This document shows positions 35,732-47,900 of a stretch of DNA of 64,000 bases, piece by piece. Every line of letters begins with the position of its first letter. The first letter of the stretch is position 1. Position numbers and translations under genes: made by a program. This stretch comes from Dactylonectria macrodidyma. Lineage: Eukaryota > Ascomycota > Sordariomycetes > Hypocreales > Nectriaceae. Below the pieces are notes generated by a model, which searched no databases, was not told the origin of the DNA, and saw only the letters and a list, made by a program, of their open reading frames with translations. Where the stretch lies: positions 1,116,001 to 1,180,000 of the forward strand of contig JAGMUV010000013.1 of the NCBI GenBank assembly GCA_020744425.1. The letters are read 5' to 3'.

Positions 35732-38700
35732 CTAAAAGCTAGCAACCGCAACAGCAATTGCCTGGCTGTCAGAGTGCGAGATGGACACCGTGATGTCCTT
35801 CACACCGGCTTTCTTGGCAGCAGCAGCAGCATCGCCGTGTAGCTGGAGAGTTGTTAGTGTCTAGTTTAGTTATTAAAGTTGGCTGGAAGTCTTACCGAAA
35901 CAGTGGGAGCACCAGTCTCACCCTTAAGGATCTCAATGTCCTTCAGAGCAGCGCCAGCTCCCTGGCTAGCAACACCCAGAGACTTGAACACAGCCTCTTT
36001 GGCACTCCAGCGACCGGCGAAGGAGCTCTGAGGGCTGGGAGCCTGTTGGCAGTACGCAATCTCATTGGCAGTGAAGTTGCGCTCCACGAAGGTCTCGTTG
36101 CTGATGTTGATTGCCGAGATGTCCTCGACATCGACGCCAACGTTGCTGTTCTTGTTGGTCACCTTTTGTGCGAGAGCCTCCATGACCTGCTGGGTCTCCT
36201 TGGCCTTGGCGCTGGGGACAACCTTCTCAGACTTCTTCATGAAGTCGGCACCGAACTTGAGCTCGGAGGTCTTCTTGTCCTCAGAAACACGAGCGTCGGG
36301 GTTCAGTAGCACCTTGCTAAGCTGATCCTCGGCATAAGGAGGGTCGGTCTTGGCCACGAACAGCCTGTTGTTGATGAGACCGTCGTGGAAGTAGCGGTAG
36401 GCCTTCTTCTGGCGGGATTCAACCTTGGCGCAGTACTCAAGGTAGGTATCCTCGTCAAGAGTCGCGAACAAGTACTTGGGGTGGATACCAATGGCCTGGG
36501 CGCCCTTCTGACCGAATCCGAATGAAGTAACGGAGAAGGCCTTGATGCCGTCGGTCTGAATACTTCGGCTGGGGTAGACGATGAGATCGTACTGCTCCAT
36601 GACAGGGTCCACATTGTCGGCGTTGCGGTTGCCGGGGACGAGACCAGTGTTCAGAACCTGGAGACATCCGTTCATCATCCAAGCACCAGCGGCACCCTTG
36701 GGGTGGCCAGTGAGGTACTTCTGGAAGATACCCAGGACGGCGTTGCCCTTCGTGCGGCCAAGGTGGCGGAGCTGCTGGCAAATGACAGATGACTCGTTCT
36801 TGTCGTTGGCCTTGGTGGACGTTCCATGGAAAGAGGCAACATCGAGATCGTCGACAGTGAGACCCCAGGTGGCGAGGGCACCACGGAGAGGAGCGATGCT
36901 GGGGTCGCTCTTCCAGAAGTGGTTACCCATGCTGCGGAGTAGTTCCTTGGTCTGGCGGGCAGCCTCCTTCTCGATGTGAGCGAAGCGCTCCTGGGAGTAC
37001 TCGGCCTCATTGAAATCGCCACCCTGAGCCTTGATGGCGTCAATCTCGTCATGAACGTACTCGAGCTCAGCCTCCTGCCACTGCTTGATCTGCTTCTTGC
37101 GACGCTCAATCTGGCGGCGACGGTAGCTGATATCGAGGAGAGGGTTGGGGAACTTGCTGGCGTGCTCACGAGCGGTGGTAAGCACACCCTGTCCAGGAGC
37201 AGGGACGGATCGGCCGATCTTGTCAGAGGCGGTGGTAGTAAGGGCCAGGATACCATGGATGGGGACACCCATGTCCAGAGCAAGTCTGGCAGTCATAATG
37301 ACCTGGAGACCACAGCCCTGGGACTCCATGAATCCGTTTCGGGTAGTGGTAGTGGGTCGCGACATCTCCTTAGGAGTTCGTCCGTGATCGAACTCATCGA
37401 TGGTGTTGCTGGTGGCTTTCATGTTGGCGAACTCGTAAGAGCCCTCCTCACCGAAGTCGTCAAATCCACCAACGAAGCACACTCGGGCCTTGCCCTCCAT
37501 GATGGTCTCGTAACCAATGTCGACGGACTCGACGGCAGTGGCACAAGCGCCGACAGGGGTCTTGATGGGGCCGGAAGACGACATCAGAAGCATGTTAACC
37601 CAGGCAGCCATGGTGTTGATGAAGGACTCCTGCAGAATGTCGTTCTGGAGAGGCTGGTCAAGGAAACGAGTCCTGTGCATGCCACGGAGAGCAGCAGCAC
37701 CACCCATACCGGAACCGACACAGTTACCAACTTCGGAGACGTGGACATACTTGTAGAACTCGTAAGGGTCAGTGATACCGCAAGAGAGGAGGGCCTCGGC
37801 AGTCGAGACGAGGAGGAAGAGGGTGACAGGGTCGACCTGAGAGATGATGTCCTCGGGAACACCATAGCGCTTGGGGTCCCAGCCGGTGGGGATCTGTCCG
37901 GCAACGAGGCGGTCGAAGCGTAGGGCCTTGGGGATCCAAAGGCCAGCACCCTTCTTGAGGCGGACAATGTACTCGCCGCTCTCCGGGATCTCAAAGATCT
38001 CGACCTTCTCGCCGTGCTCGCGCTTGAACTCCTCAGCCGTCTCCTTGGAAGCCTCGAAAGGCTCGAGGTCCTCCTCAATCACGACCTCGTGAAGCAGCTG
38101 CTTCTGGTTGGGGTCGTAGCCGTCAAACAGCTCAGGCTCAATCAATCGGATACCAGAGTGCTCAAGGATGTATTTCTCGTACTTCTGCTTCACGTCCTTG
38201 TCATCGACGGGCTCACCAGACTTGGCGTCAACCCAGCCAGCGTAAGGCTGGCCCTTGATAGGACCGTTGTGGTTCTTGATGAGACCCATGATCCAGGCCA
38301 TCTCAACGCAGCCCTCGAGAGAGAACTCGCCCTGTGCCTCCATCTCCCATCGAGTGCGAGAGTTACCCCAAGGGCCGACTTCGGCGAAACCGGCGACGAC
38401 AACGACCTTTTCAAGGTCAACCATACCCTTGAGAGTCTCATGGTGAGGAGCAATCTCCGTCTTCCAATCAGGTCGGTTGGGGAAGTCAAATTTGATGTTG
38501 GCACGAGGATCAATCGTCTTCTTCTTGTACAGAACCTCCGAGGCGGCACCGTTGACGATGGTGTTCTCAATAGCGCTCTCCTTGCTGACGGCCCGACGAA
38601 CCTCGCTCGTCTCCATAATGTCCTTGCGAAGCTTGGTCATGGTCTCATTCAGGTTGGGGATGAACTGAAGACCACCGTTCAAGTCGGCGAACACAGGCTC

Positions 38701-41426
38701 TGACTGGCACAAGTCGACAAGAGCGGGCGACATGAGGCCGAGAAGGTTGAAGGCCATCTCCTGCTGGGAGAAGGTGCGGACGCCAAACGCCTCGACACCC
38801 TCGGCAACGATATTGTTACCGGACATGAGACCAGTGCCTCGGGTCCAGCCAATGACGGCACCGCAGATGGTGAGGTAGTTAGCCCAGCTCTCGGAGTGCC
38901 ATCGGTTGAAGAGGGTCTCCAGACCGAGCTTCGACTCAGAGTAGAGACCGTCGTTGCCGAAAGTACCGTGGTTAGGGGACAGGGGAAGGACAACCTGAGC
39001 AGGACGAGTCTCGAAACCACGCTCCGTCTTCTGGGCCTTCACAGCACCCAACATGCGAACCAAGTTGGTCAACATGATACGATGGGCAAGCTCAGACTTG
39101 GAGTCAATGCTGTCAATCTCACGACCGTTCTCGGAAATGGCGGCGAAGGGGACGATGAAGTCAAGATCCCAGCCAAGACCGTTCTTGGTATCGTAGATAT
39201 ACTCAACAAGAGCCTCGACATCCTGCTTGCTACCCTGGTTGAAGGGAACAACGACGATTTGAGAGCCTCGGGAGCCATAGCGGGTGTACATGGCTTGGTA
39301 GTACTCGGTCACCTCTCGCGAGAAGCGGCTGGTAGTGACAATAATCTTGGCACCTCCGCTAACAAGGCCTTGCAGAACCTCAGCACCGATGGAACCGGCA
39401 CCAGCGCCAGTCATCAGAACGTTCTTGCCCTGGAAGCTGACACCGGACTTTGCGGCGTCCTCGAGGGTGTTGAGGTAGACGCCAGTAAGCTTCTTGCTGT
39501 AGTCCCATCCATGGAGAGACTTCTTCTTGAGGTGCAGGAAAGGAATGGTCTCGACCTTGCCCTTGGGTTGGCTGGTGGCCTTAAGACCCGACTTCCTGCC
39601 TTTACCGTTCTCCTTGGGGATGATCTGGTTCTCGTTCATGGCCAGAGAGCGAAGGACCTCACTGTACAGGGTTTTGATCTCAATCTGAGAAGTCTTGGAC
39701 ATCTTATGCTGTTGCTTGATGAGCTTGTAAATGCGCTGGAGGTCGCTCTGGACCTTGGTACGGTTGCCGTATTCTGAGATCTTGCCACCCTCAGCTAACT
39801 GCTGAACATAGTGTTCCAGCTTGCGACAGCTGGCGCGAGGAACTTCCTCGTAGTTGAGGTTACCACGGGCATCAACAGTAGTGCGAGGTCCAGTGGGCAC
39901 GGCAACATCCTTGTAGACAGGGGCGATGTCGAGGACCTCCTTGCAGTTCTCAATGAGCTGCTCTCCGAGCATCTTGGCCAACTTATAAGTCTCGCCGCGC
40001 TCGGTGGGGCAGTTGTCCATGTGGTACTGCATGAAGTCGATAAGCTTGGGGTTTGAGCGGTTCATGATGCGAATGCACTGGCTGACGATCTCACGGTCGA
40101 CGACCTTCAGGCGACCGAAGATGATGTCAAAGTACATGTTGAGGGCATCCTGACGAGCCCAGTTCCAGGAGGAATCGTAAGTTCGGGCCTTGAGGGGGCT
40201 GAAGACGGGTTCGATGCCCGCAGCATAGAAGTCACCGTGCTCGGCAGTCCAAAGATCCAATTGAGCCTGGAGGACCTTCTCAGACTTCTGGGCGTTGATA
40301 AAAGCCTTGTCACCTTCGCGGAGATCAAGCTTGAGGTATCGGGCAAGGAGCTCAAGCTGCTGCTTGAAGAGAGCTCGCTGGTCCTTGGTGAGAGCATCGA
40401 TGGCAGCGGGGTCCATCATCATACCACCACTAGCACCGCCAGCAGGTCCGGCGGCAGTAGTAGTCGTCAAGCTGATGCCGGCGTTGGTGGCATACTGCTG
40501 AGTGACGTTGTCGAGGAACGCCTTGGCGTCGGCCTCTGAGCCCAGACGAGCCGCAGGCTCCATGGTCAAAGCCAACAGTAGGGCGCCGTCTTGTCGACCG
40601 GAAGCGAGGCCCCATCGGGTCTCAAGATATTTGCGAGCCGCTGTGATGTTGAAACCACCAGGCATCTTGGAAGAGATCAACCTGGCGATGAGAGACTGAG
40701 ACTGCTTGCCGAGCTGGCCATCGAAAGTGGCCTGCATGGCAGCACCAAGCTCATCGAGGGGAGTATCTTCGGGCTTCTCGGGGGTCGAACCGAATTCTTT
40801 TCCGAGATCACCGAGAATCTCATTTTGTAGCGTGGACTTGCCTATGAAGCGGGGTGAATTAGTTTATGTGTATACGGTTTCGAGTTCCAACAACACTTAC
40901 CACCAACAAGGTCCTTGATGGCCTTGCTTAGAGGTACCTCGAGTAGAGGCTTCTTGAGCTTTTGTGCAATCAGAGCGCGGACAATGTCAACGGCCTGGAC
41001 AGGTTCGTCGGCAATTGCAGCCGCAGGTCCTGCGCCTGGTGGCGGGGGGGCAGCAACGGCGGCGGGCGCAGCACTAGCAGCAGCAGCAGCAGGAGTAGCG
41101 GCCTCGCTGGGAGAGGCAGCAACCGGCTCAGGCTCATCCTCTTCAGGGTCGGCCTCGTAGTAAATCTCCTTGGCATCCTTGTTGTAGCAAAGAATCTGTC
41201 GCTGTACGGACTTGGCGGCATCGTAGGCCTCGTACTTGGATGCCAGTGTTCGCTTGGCCATGACTCCTAGGGTGTCGGCGGGACCGATTTCTACGACCCG
41301 CTCGGCGGTCCTGTCACCGAGGAAAACATCTTGGGTCTCAATCCACCGAACGGGAGAGGCGAACTGATAGGCAAGGAGCTCAACAAGCAGCGTGTGGGCG
41401 AGCTCTTGCTCGACTTCGGGACGCAT
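35732..41426 (-). CDS. FAS2: Fatty acid synthase subunit alpha
   Basis: Three exons: 40901-41426, 35896-40841 and 35732-35842, giving 1860 residues. The last exon restores the true C-terminus ([18 protein letters not shown] ... VASF); reading through its donor gives a false stop after RLPANFNN. Domains in order: the C-terminal strip of the malonyl/palmitoyl transferase (1-100); an acyl carrier protein after an Ala/Pro linker, with the phosphopantetheine Ser at 178 (GGKSTLQNE); a ketoreductase with [10 protein letters not shown] at about 652; a ketosynthase with catalytic Cys1275 (GACATAVES); and a phosphopantetheinyl transferase from about 1740 (GVDVEDI). Intron 1 interrupts the codon of the Gly two residues before the ACP Ser. 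With FAS1 it forms the cytosolic alpha6-beta6 barrel making palmitoyl/stearoyl-CoA. Conserved catalytic residues and full length mark it as the primary synthase. Confidence 0.97.
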
Positions 41427-44400
41427 GATGGGCGAATTAGGTCGGGGAGGTCGATGAAAGAAGGGGTATCTTGAGAAAGGCCAAAACGGCTATGGCAGCC
41501 AGAGTGTAGATTGGCGCGTGGACGTGGTGGTGGTTATACCGTGGGCCCGCTCAACCCAATGTTGGTATACACGAAGAAATGCAGCTGTCGCAAGATGCTC
41601 CCGGGCTGGCGAGGCAAGGGGAGTGGCAGCTGGAGGGGAGGAAAGAGGAGAATGAGGAAGATGGAGGCAGAAGAACACGGCCGAGGGGGTGTAATTGAAG
41701 ACTTAGTGCGTTCTGCCAGCCAGCGAGAAGCAATGGAGAGGATTTGGAGAGGAAGACGGAGCCGGAGGACTGGAGCGGAAGGGCAATGGAGGGTAATCAC
41801 AATTGGAGCCGTCGAGAAGGAGGAGCCGATTGTTGAACGAGGCGGCCCACCAAAAGACGACGAGGAAAAAAAAATTGGGGGAAGCTCTCGGCAGCCCACC
41901 CTGGTCGCGTTGCCTCCCTGCGGCGTTCAGGCTACTTCGTACCTTACGGAGTAGGTACCTCTACAGTGCAATCAACCTGCGCTCGTTCTTTCACAGTGCA
42001 GGTACGTACCATCTGTGCGGAAGCCATTACGAGGCTGGGCCGCTGTAATGGTTGCTGCCGGTACCTACAGAATCCTCGTGGGCGAGCGCAGTCGCGTTGT
42101 AGACCCGAGATCAATTCCCGAGTCCCCTGTACATGGACTTGCGGCGTGTCATGACCCCGACGAGTGGGATGTGGTTTGGCCACCCATGATGGCCGCCGGC
42201 TTTGGGGGCTTGCTGCCGGCTTGCAGCACGCTCCTCAACCATATTCTTGCGCTAGCATCCATTGGGGAAGGCGGTGTGGAAACTGCGACACCTGCCAGGG
42301 GTGGCCAGGGGGACGTTTTCCCCAGAAACCAAGCTTTTGGGGCACCATCAGCCATATTTTTGCTGGGCTTTGTCCTCCATGTTGCCTTTGCTGAGAGCCG
42401 ACAACAGCTCGGCCGAGCGGCCTTGCCATTGAGATCAGCTACCTACCGTGTACAGATGACGCTTATCTATACTTTCCGGATGCATCTTATTGTCTCACTG
42501 TTGACGATAAGAATAGGTCCGTTTCAGGAATTCTGGATGTGAGGTGACGACAGTCTCTCATCACGCACAGGGTTTGATGGGTGTGGGAGCTCCCCCTGCT
42601 CACCAGCTGCTGTTGACTTTGGTTGTAATTTCGCCTCTGGGACTCTGGCCCAACTTTCACGACACTGCTCCAGTGTTCTAATGCTCGGCCAAGTACCGAT
42701 ACAGTACTTGGGATTCCGGCACTCCGGACAGTTTGTCTTCTTGTGCGTGTGTTATGGGAGGCCGCCCCTCTGCCTTTTTTGGTCTCATCATGAATTGGTG
42801 ACACTCCCGTCATTGTCCTGATCCCCATAGGGTAGCGGGCGGCCTCGACAAGAGACAAGGCTTGCGGCTCGTGCCTGGCCATCTGGATGGCAGATCCTCG
42901 AGCCGCTGGTGCATGCAAAGGGACACGAACGCCATGCCGCTCGTGGACAGGTCTCAGCCGTGAATAGGGAAGCTCCCATGAGAGGCTGCTACTCTGTGAG
43001 ATGCATCAGGGACCATGACGGATACATGCCGGTGTGTCGTTGGTAGGATCGTAGTTGGGCGTGTAGAGTGACATGACCCACTGCGCTCGGGAGCTGGGCG
43101 GGTTGATGTGGGCGGGTGGGGCCACTTCTGTAGGGGATGTTGGCTGGGCGGTAGGAGACGGCAAAATGTAGTGGGATGTGGACCAAGGTTGGAAAAATTA
43201 CTGTAAGGCAACTATCATGGGGCATGGCTGGTAGGCCGCGACACGACGATTTTAGGGGGCAAGGGAATATCGAACGAGTTACCTAGCTGAGGTACCCATC
43301 GAATCTTCTCGAACTGTTACTTAGCAGGGAAGTGTAGGTGCTCAATGCAGGCACACAAACGACTTGACGATGATCAAGTTGCCGTTGAAGCCAGCGTCGT
43401 TGCAGTTTTCCACGGCTCGGGGTCTCCCTTGGATGAGTGGGGTGCTTAGACTCCGAGAGCTTGGGATTTGGCGCAGTTGAGACCGCCTTCAAATGCAGGG
43501 GAACCGGAAAATGCTGGCAACTACGAACCATTCACTCAACTGTTCAACAGCTATTATGTTGGAGGCCCGGCGATGACGAAGAAATCTGGTCCAGCTCGGT
43601 GTGTACGAGGAATGTTGATGTAATGTGGTGAGAGATAGGGCTCGGAGGTGCACCTTGTAGAAGGAACAATGACAACATCGTTCCGACGGAGGATGAGTTG
43701 AGTGCAACGTCTCTGAGCACACTGTGGCAACCAAGACAAGCCGGCTCGGCAGAATTTTTGTTGTTTTGTTGCCGTCGAATCGACATCTCACCAAAAATGA
43801 CCATCAGCCTTCCGCCCATCCGTCGGCTGCAGCCATGGCTCAACAGTAGCCTCACAGATGCCCCAGGCTGGGCCCTAACACGCCTCCGACTTGCCCCAAA
43901 GAGGGGGAGGTGGAGGGGACGAGAGTCGAGCCCCAGGACACACTGGCCACGCCAAAGCGGTACTGGGTTGAGTGGTAGGTTGGCTACACGCCCCAAAGAA
44001 GAGACAGAAATGCCCCTCCAAAACCCACAACATGACCCCCGAACTCTCCCGGCGCAGGTGCTGCCTCTCCAAGTACCGGTACATGCCCGCATTCCAACGA
44101 CCCCTCCAGCGCCAGCCCAGCCTCTATGTCGCGGCGACCGGATGCCATGCAAACAGGGGCCAACCATGGCGTGGGGCCCTTGCGGATCGAGTGAGCCCCA
44201 TATGGCCCATGTGGTGGTGCATGCCAATCGCACTCACAACACTCGTAACTGGCGGGCGCCTGGACGGCTTTGGCTCTTGGTGGGCTTCTCACTGCTGGGC
44301 AGGTACGGTGTGAGGGTGTGCCAGGTTATGGGTACGTACCCCTCAATCGTCCATCGCTCATCCCCAACAGAACTGAAATTTTGGCTGGATGTCGGCGCTG

Positions 44401-44919
44401 AGCGGTCTCTAACCTCCGATTGCAAGCCAGACCTGACCTTAGCCGGCTCCTGGGGCTGTCTCAAGCTCGAATTTTCTCGTTCTCGACTTATACCATCCAT
44501 TGACCAATCTCGCCCTTGAGCTCCTTAGACCTCTGACCCTTTCTCTCGAGATTGTTCATCACTCATCCTTCCTTTCCTTCTCTCGTGTCTTGCGCCTGGC
44601 TGGTGTTGTGTTGTGTGCCATTACTCGCTCCACCCATCACAGGCTCCTTCATTGCGGCCTCTTCTACTCTAATTTCCCCCCTCCAACCTTCCGGGGACCA
44701 GCCAGCAACTGCGCATCCAGGATTGCCGCCTTCACTGTCAGCGTCCTTGGGTTAAGCATCAGATCTTCATCCGGTGCCACGAGTTGAATTGATAGGTTTG
44801 TTTCCCTTTGCGCCCTGCACCCTGGCTAAATTCCTACTCTTGAACGTTTGGTTGGACAAAAGACTGACAGAGCATTGTTTCCCCCCTTTGGCAGATTTCT
44901 TCGATACCCTTCACCCACC
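41427..44919. promoter_or_regulatory. 3.5-kb shared upstream region of FAS2 and FAS1
   Basis: The two FAS genes start on opposite strands here, so both promoters lie in this interval. CCAAT boxes are visible close to each gene: 41510-41514 (minus orientation, about 84 bases before FAS2) and 44504-44508 (plus, about 415 before FAS1). One CCGAGG, the core bound by FarA/CTF1-type fatty-acid regulators, lies at 41681-41686, but a single 6-mer is expected by chance in this length. Two overlapping opposite-strand open frames (43698-44519 plus, 43544-44233 minus) have no recognisable product and are not called. TACC/GGTA words occur at 41937-42065. Confidence 0.55.
44796..44894 (+). other. Putative intron in the FAS1 5' UTR
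   Basis: A GTTTGT donor at 44796, a branch-like CTGAC near 44864, a pyrimidine tract and TTTGGCAG at 44887-44894 form a plausible 99-base intron ending 25 bases before the FAS1 ATG. It would not alter the protein. Confidence 0.5.
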
Positions 44920-47900
44920 ATGTACGGCTCAGGAAACGGCGCCCAGACGGGCATTTCCACCCCCAGATCAAGCGCCTCGCTGCGACCTTTGACTTTGTCT
45001 CACGGCTCTCTCGAGACCTCCTTCCTCATCCCCACAAACCTCCACTTCCACGCCTCTGAGCTGAAAGATCAGTTCGTCGCCACTCTACCCGCTGCCACAG
45101 ACGAGCTCGCTCAGGATGACGAACCCTCCTCCGTCCCCGAACTCGTAGCAAGATATTTGGGTCTCATTGCCCACCAGGTGGATGAGGGTGAGGATGACGA
45201 GCAAGGTTCCTACGAGGAGGTCCTGAAGCTTGTTCTCATCGAGTTTGAGCGAAACTTCCTCCGCGGCAATGAGGCGCATGCTGTTGCTGCTACCCTCCCC
45301 GGTATCGAGGCTAAGAAGCTCGAATTCATTCGCAGTTATTACACAGCTCGCTCCGTCATCAACCGCCCCATTAAGCCCCATGCCTCTGCTCTCTTCCGGG
45401 CTGCCGAGGATGCCTCCGCAGAGATTTACACCATCTTTGGCGGTCAGGGCAACATTGAGGAGTATTTCGAGGAGCTCCGAGAGATCTACAAGACCTACTC
45501 CAGCTTTGTCGGGGATCTCATCACCTCCTCTGCTGAGATCCTTCAGACACTGTCCAAGAACCCCAGTGCCGAGAAGATGTTCCCCAAGGGATTGGACATC
45601 ATGAACTGGCTTCACAACGCCGAGGCTACTCCGGACGTCGACTACTTGATTTCTGCGCCTGTCAGCTTCCCCCTGATTGGCCTTGTTCAACTCGCCCATT
45701 ACGAGGTGACGTGCAGAGTTTTGGGAGTCAACCCTGGAATGCTGCGTGATCGGATTACCGGTACCACTGGTCACTCCCAGGGTATCGTCATGGCCGCTGC
45801 TACAGCCGCCGCCGATTCATGGGAGTCGTGGCGCGAGATCTCCACGTCAGTCCTGACGATGTTGTTCTGGATCGGAACTCGCAGCCAGCAAGCTTTCCCC
45901 ATCACCTCCATGACTCCTAGCATGCTTCGCGAGTCGTTGGAGAACGGCGAGGGCACCCCCACCCCCATGCTCAGTATCCGCGACCTCTCCCAGACCCAAG
46001 TCCAGAAGCACATCGATGCTACCAACCAATACCTCCCCGCCGACCGACACATCGGTGTCTCTCTCATCAACAGCCCCCGAAACCTCGTCGTTACCGGACC
46101 CCCGAGCTCGTTGTATGGTCTCAACACCCAGCTCCGAAAGGTCAAGGCCCCTACTGGTCTTGACCAAAACCGAATCCCTTACACCGATCGAAAGGTTCGA
46201 TTCGTCAACCGATTCCTTCCCATCACCGCCCCTTTCCACAGCCAATATCTCTCCGAAGCCACTGCTATGATCGACGAGGATCTGAAGGACATTGTCATTG
46301 ACTCAAGCTCCCTGGGTATTGCAGTTTACGATACCAACTCTGGCAAGGATCTCCGTGAGGTCAAGGGAAACATTGTCCCTGCTTTGATCCGATTGATCAC
46401 CCGTGATCCTGTGAACTGGGAGAAGGCGACTGTCTTCCCCGAGGCCACTCACATTCTCGACTTTGGTCCTGGAGGTATCTCTGGTCTCGGTGTTCTGACA
46501 AGTCGCAATAAGGAGGGAAGCGGTGTTCGCGTCATTTTGGCCGGCTCTGTCGATGGCTCAATGAATGAGGTCGGCTACAAGCCCGAGATTTTTGATCGTG
46601 ATGAGGAGCACGCTGTCAAGTACGCCATAGATTGGGTCAAGGAGTTCGGCCCCAGGCTCGTCACCACCAAGGGCGGCCGTACTTACCTCGACACGAAGAT
46701 GAGTCGACTGCTTGGCCTCCCTCCCATCGTTGTTGCCGGTATGACACCCGCGACTGTCCCCTGGGACTTTGTCGCAGCTACCATGAAGGCGGGTTACCAC
46801 ATCGAGCTTGCTGGCGGTGGTTACTTCATTGGTCCCATGATGACCGACGCGATCAAGAAGATTGAGGCTGCTATCCCCGCTGGCCGTGGTATTTCGGTCA
46901 ATTTGATCTACGTCAACCCTCGCGCCATGTCTTGGCAAATTCCCTTGATCGGCAAGCTTCGTGCTGAGGGCGTGCCAATCGAAGGTCTCACTATTGGTGC
47001 CGGTGTCCCCTCCATTGAGGTCGCAAATGAGTACATTGAGACTCTTGGTCTTAAGCACATCTCCTTCAAGCCTGGTTCCGTTGATGCTATTCAGGCTGTC
47101 ATCAACATTGCCAAGGCTAACCCCACCTTCCCTGTTCTTCTTCAGTGGACTGGTGGCCGTGGCGGTGGCCATCACTCCTTCGAGGATTTCCACCAGCCCA
47201 TCTTCCAGATGTACGGTCGCATTCGGCGACAAGAGAACATCATCTTGGTCGCTGGTAGTGGCTTTGGTGGTGCTGATGATACCTACCCTTATCTCACTGG
47301 TCAGTGGGCAAAGAAGTACGGCTACCCCCCCATGCCCTTCGATGGCTGCTTGTTCGGTAGCCGCATGATGGTTGCCAAGGAAGCCCACACTAGCAAGGCT
47401 GCTAAGGAGGCCATCGTCCAGGCTCCTGGTCTGGAGGATAGTGAGTGGGAGCAGACTTATAAGGGTCCTGCTGGTGGAGTTATCACCGTCCGGTCGGAGA
47501 TGGGCGAACCCATTCACAAGCTCGCTACCCGTGGTGTCAAGTTCTGGGCCGAAATGGATAAGAAAATCTTCACCATTCCCAAGGAGAAGAGGGTTGCCGA
47601 ACTCCACAAACAGAAGGATTACATCATCAAGAAGCTCAACGATGATTGTCAAAAGGTTTGGTTCGGCCAAAACAAGGCTGGCCAGGCCGTCGACCTAGAC
47701 GAGATGACTTACGCCGAGGTCCTGCACCGATGCATTGAGCTGCTTTACGTCAAGCACCAGTCTCGGTGGATCGATCGCTCGTACTCTGTCTTCACCGGTG
47801 ACTTCATTCACCGTCTTGAGGAACGTTTCACCTCCGTTCCTGGCAAGCCATCGCTGCTCCAGAGCTACTCTGACCTGAACGAACCCTTTAGTGTGGTTGA

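Noticed and set aside
36976..39777. Plus-strand frames of 315 and 293 codons inside FAS2
   Set aside because: Antisense shadows of FAS2, with Leu/Val/Gly-rich translations typical of reversed coding DNA.
41681..41686. CCGAGG (FarA/CTF1-type core) upstream of FAS2
   Set aside because: A single six-base match in 3.5 kb is expected by chance on two strands. Noted only as context.
43544..44519. Two long overlapping open frames on opposite strands (43698-44519 plus, 273 codons; 43544-44233 minus, 229 codons) between the FAS genes
   Set aside because: Neither has a recognisable domain, signal, repeat or consistent composition. Long opposite-strand frames are expected in GC-rich DNA with few stops.
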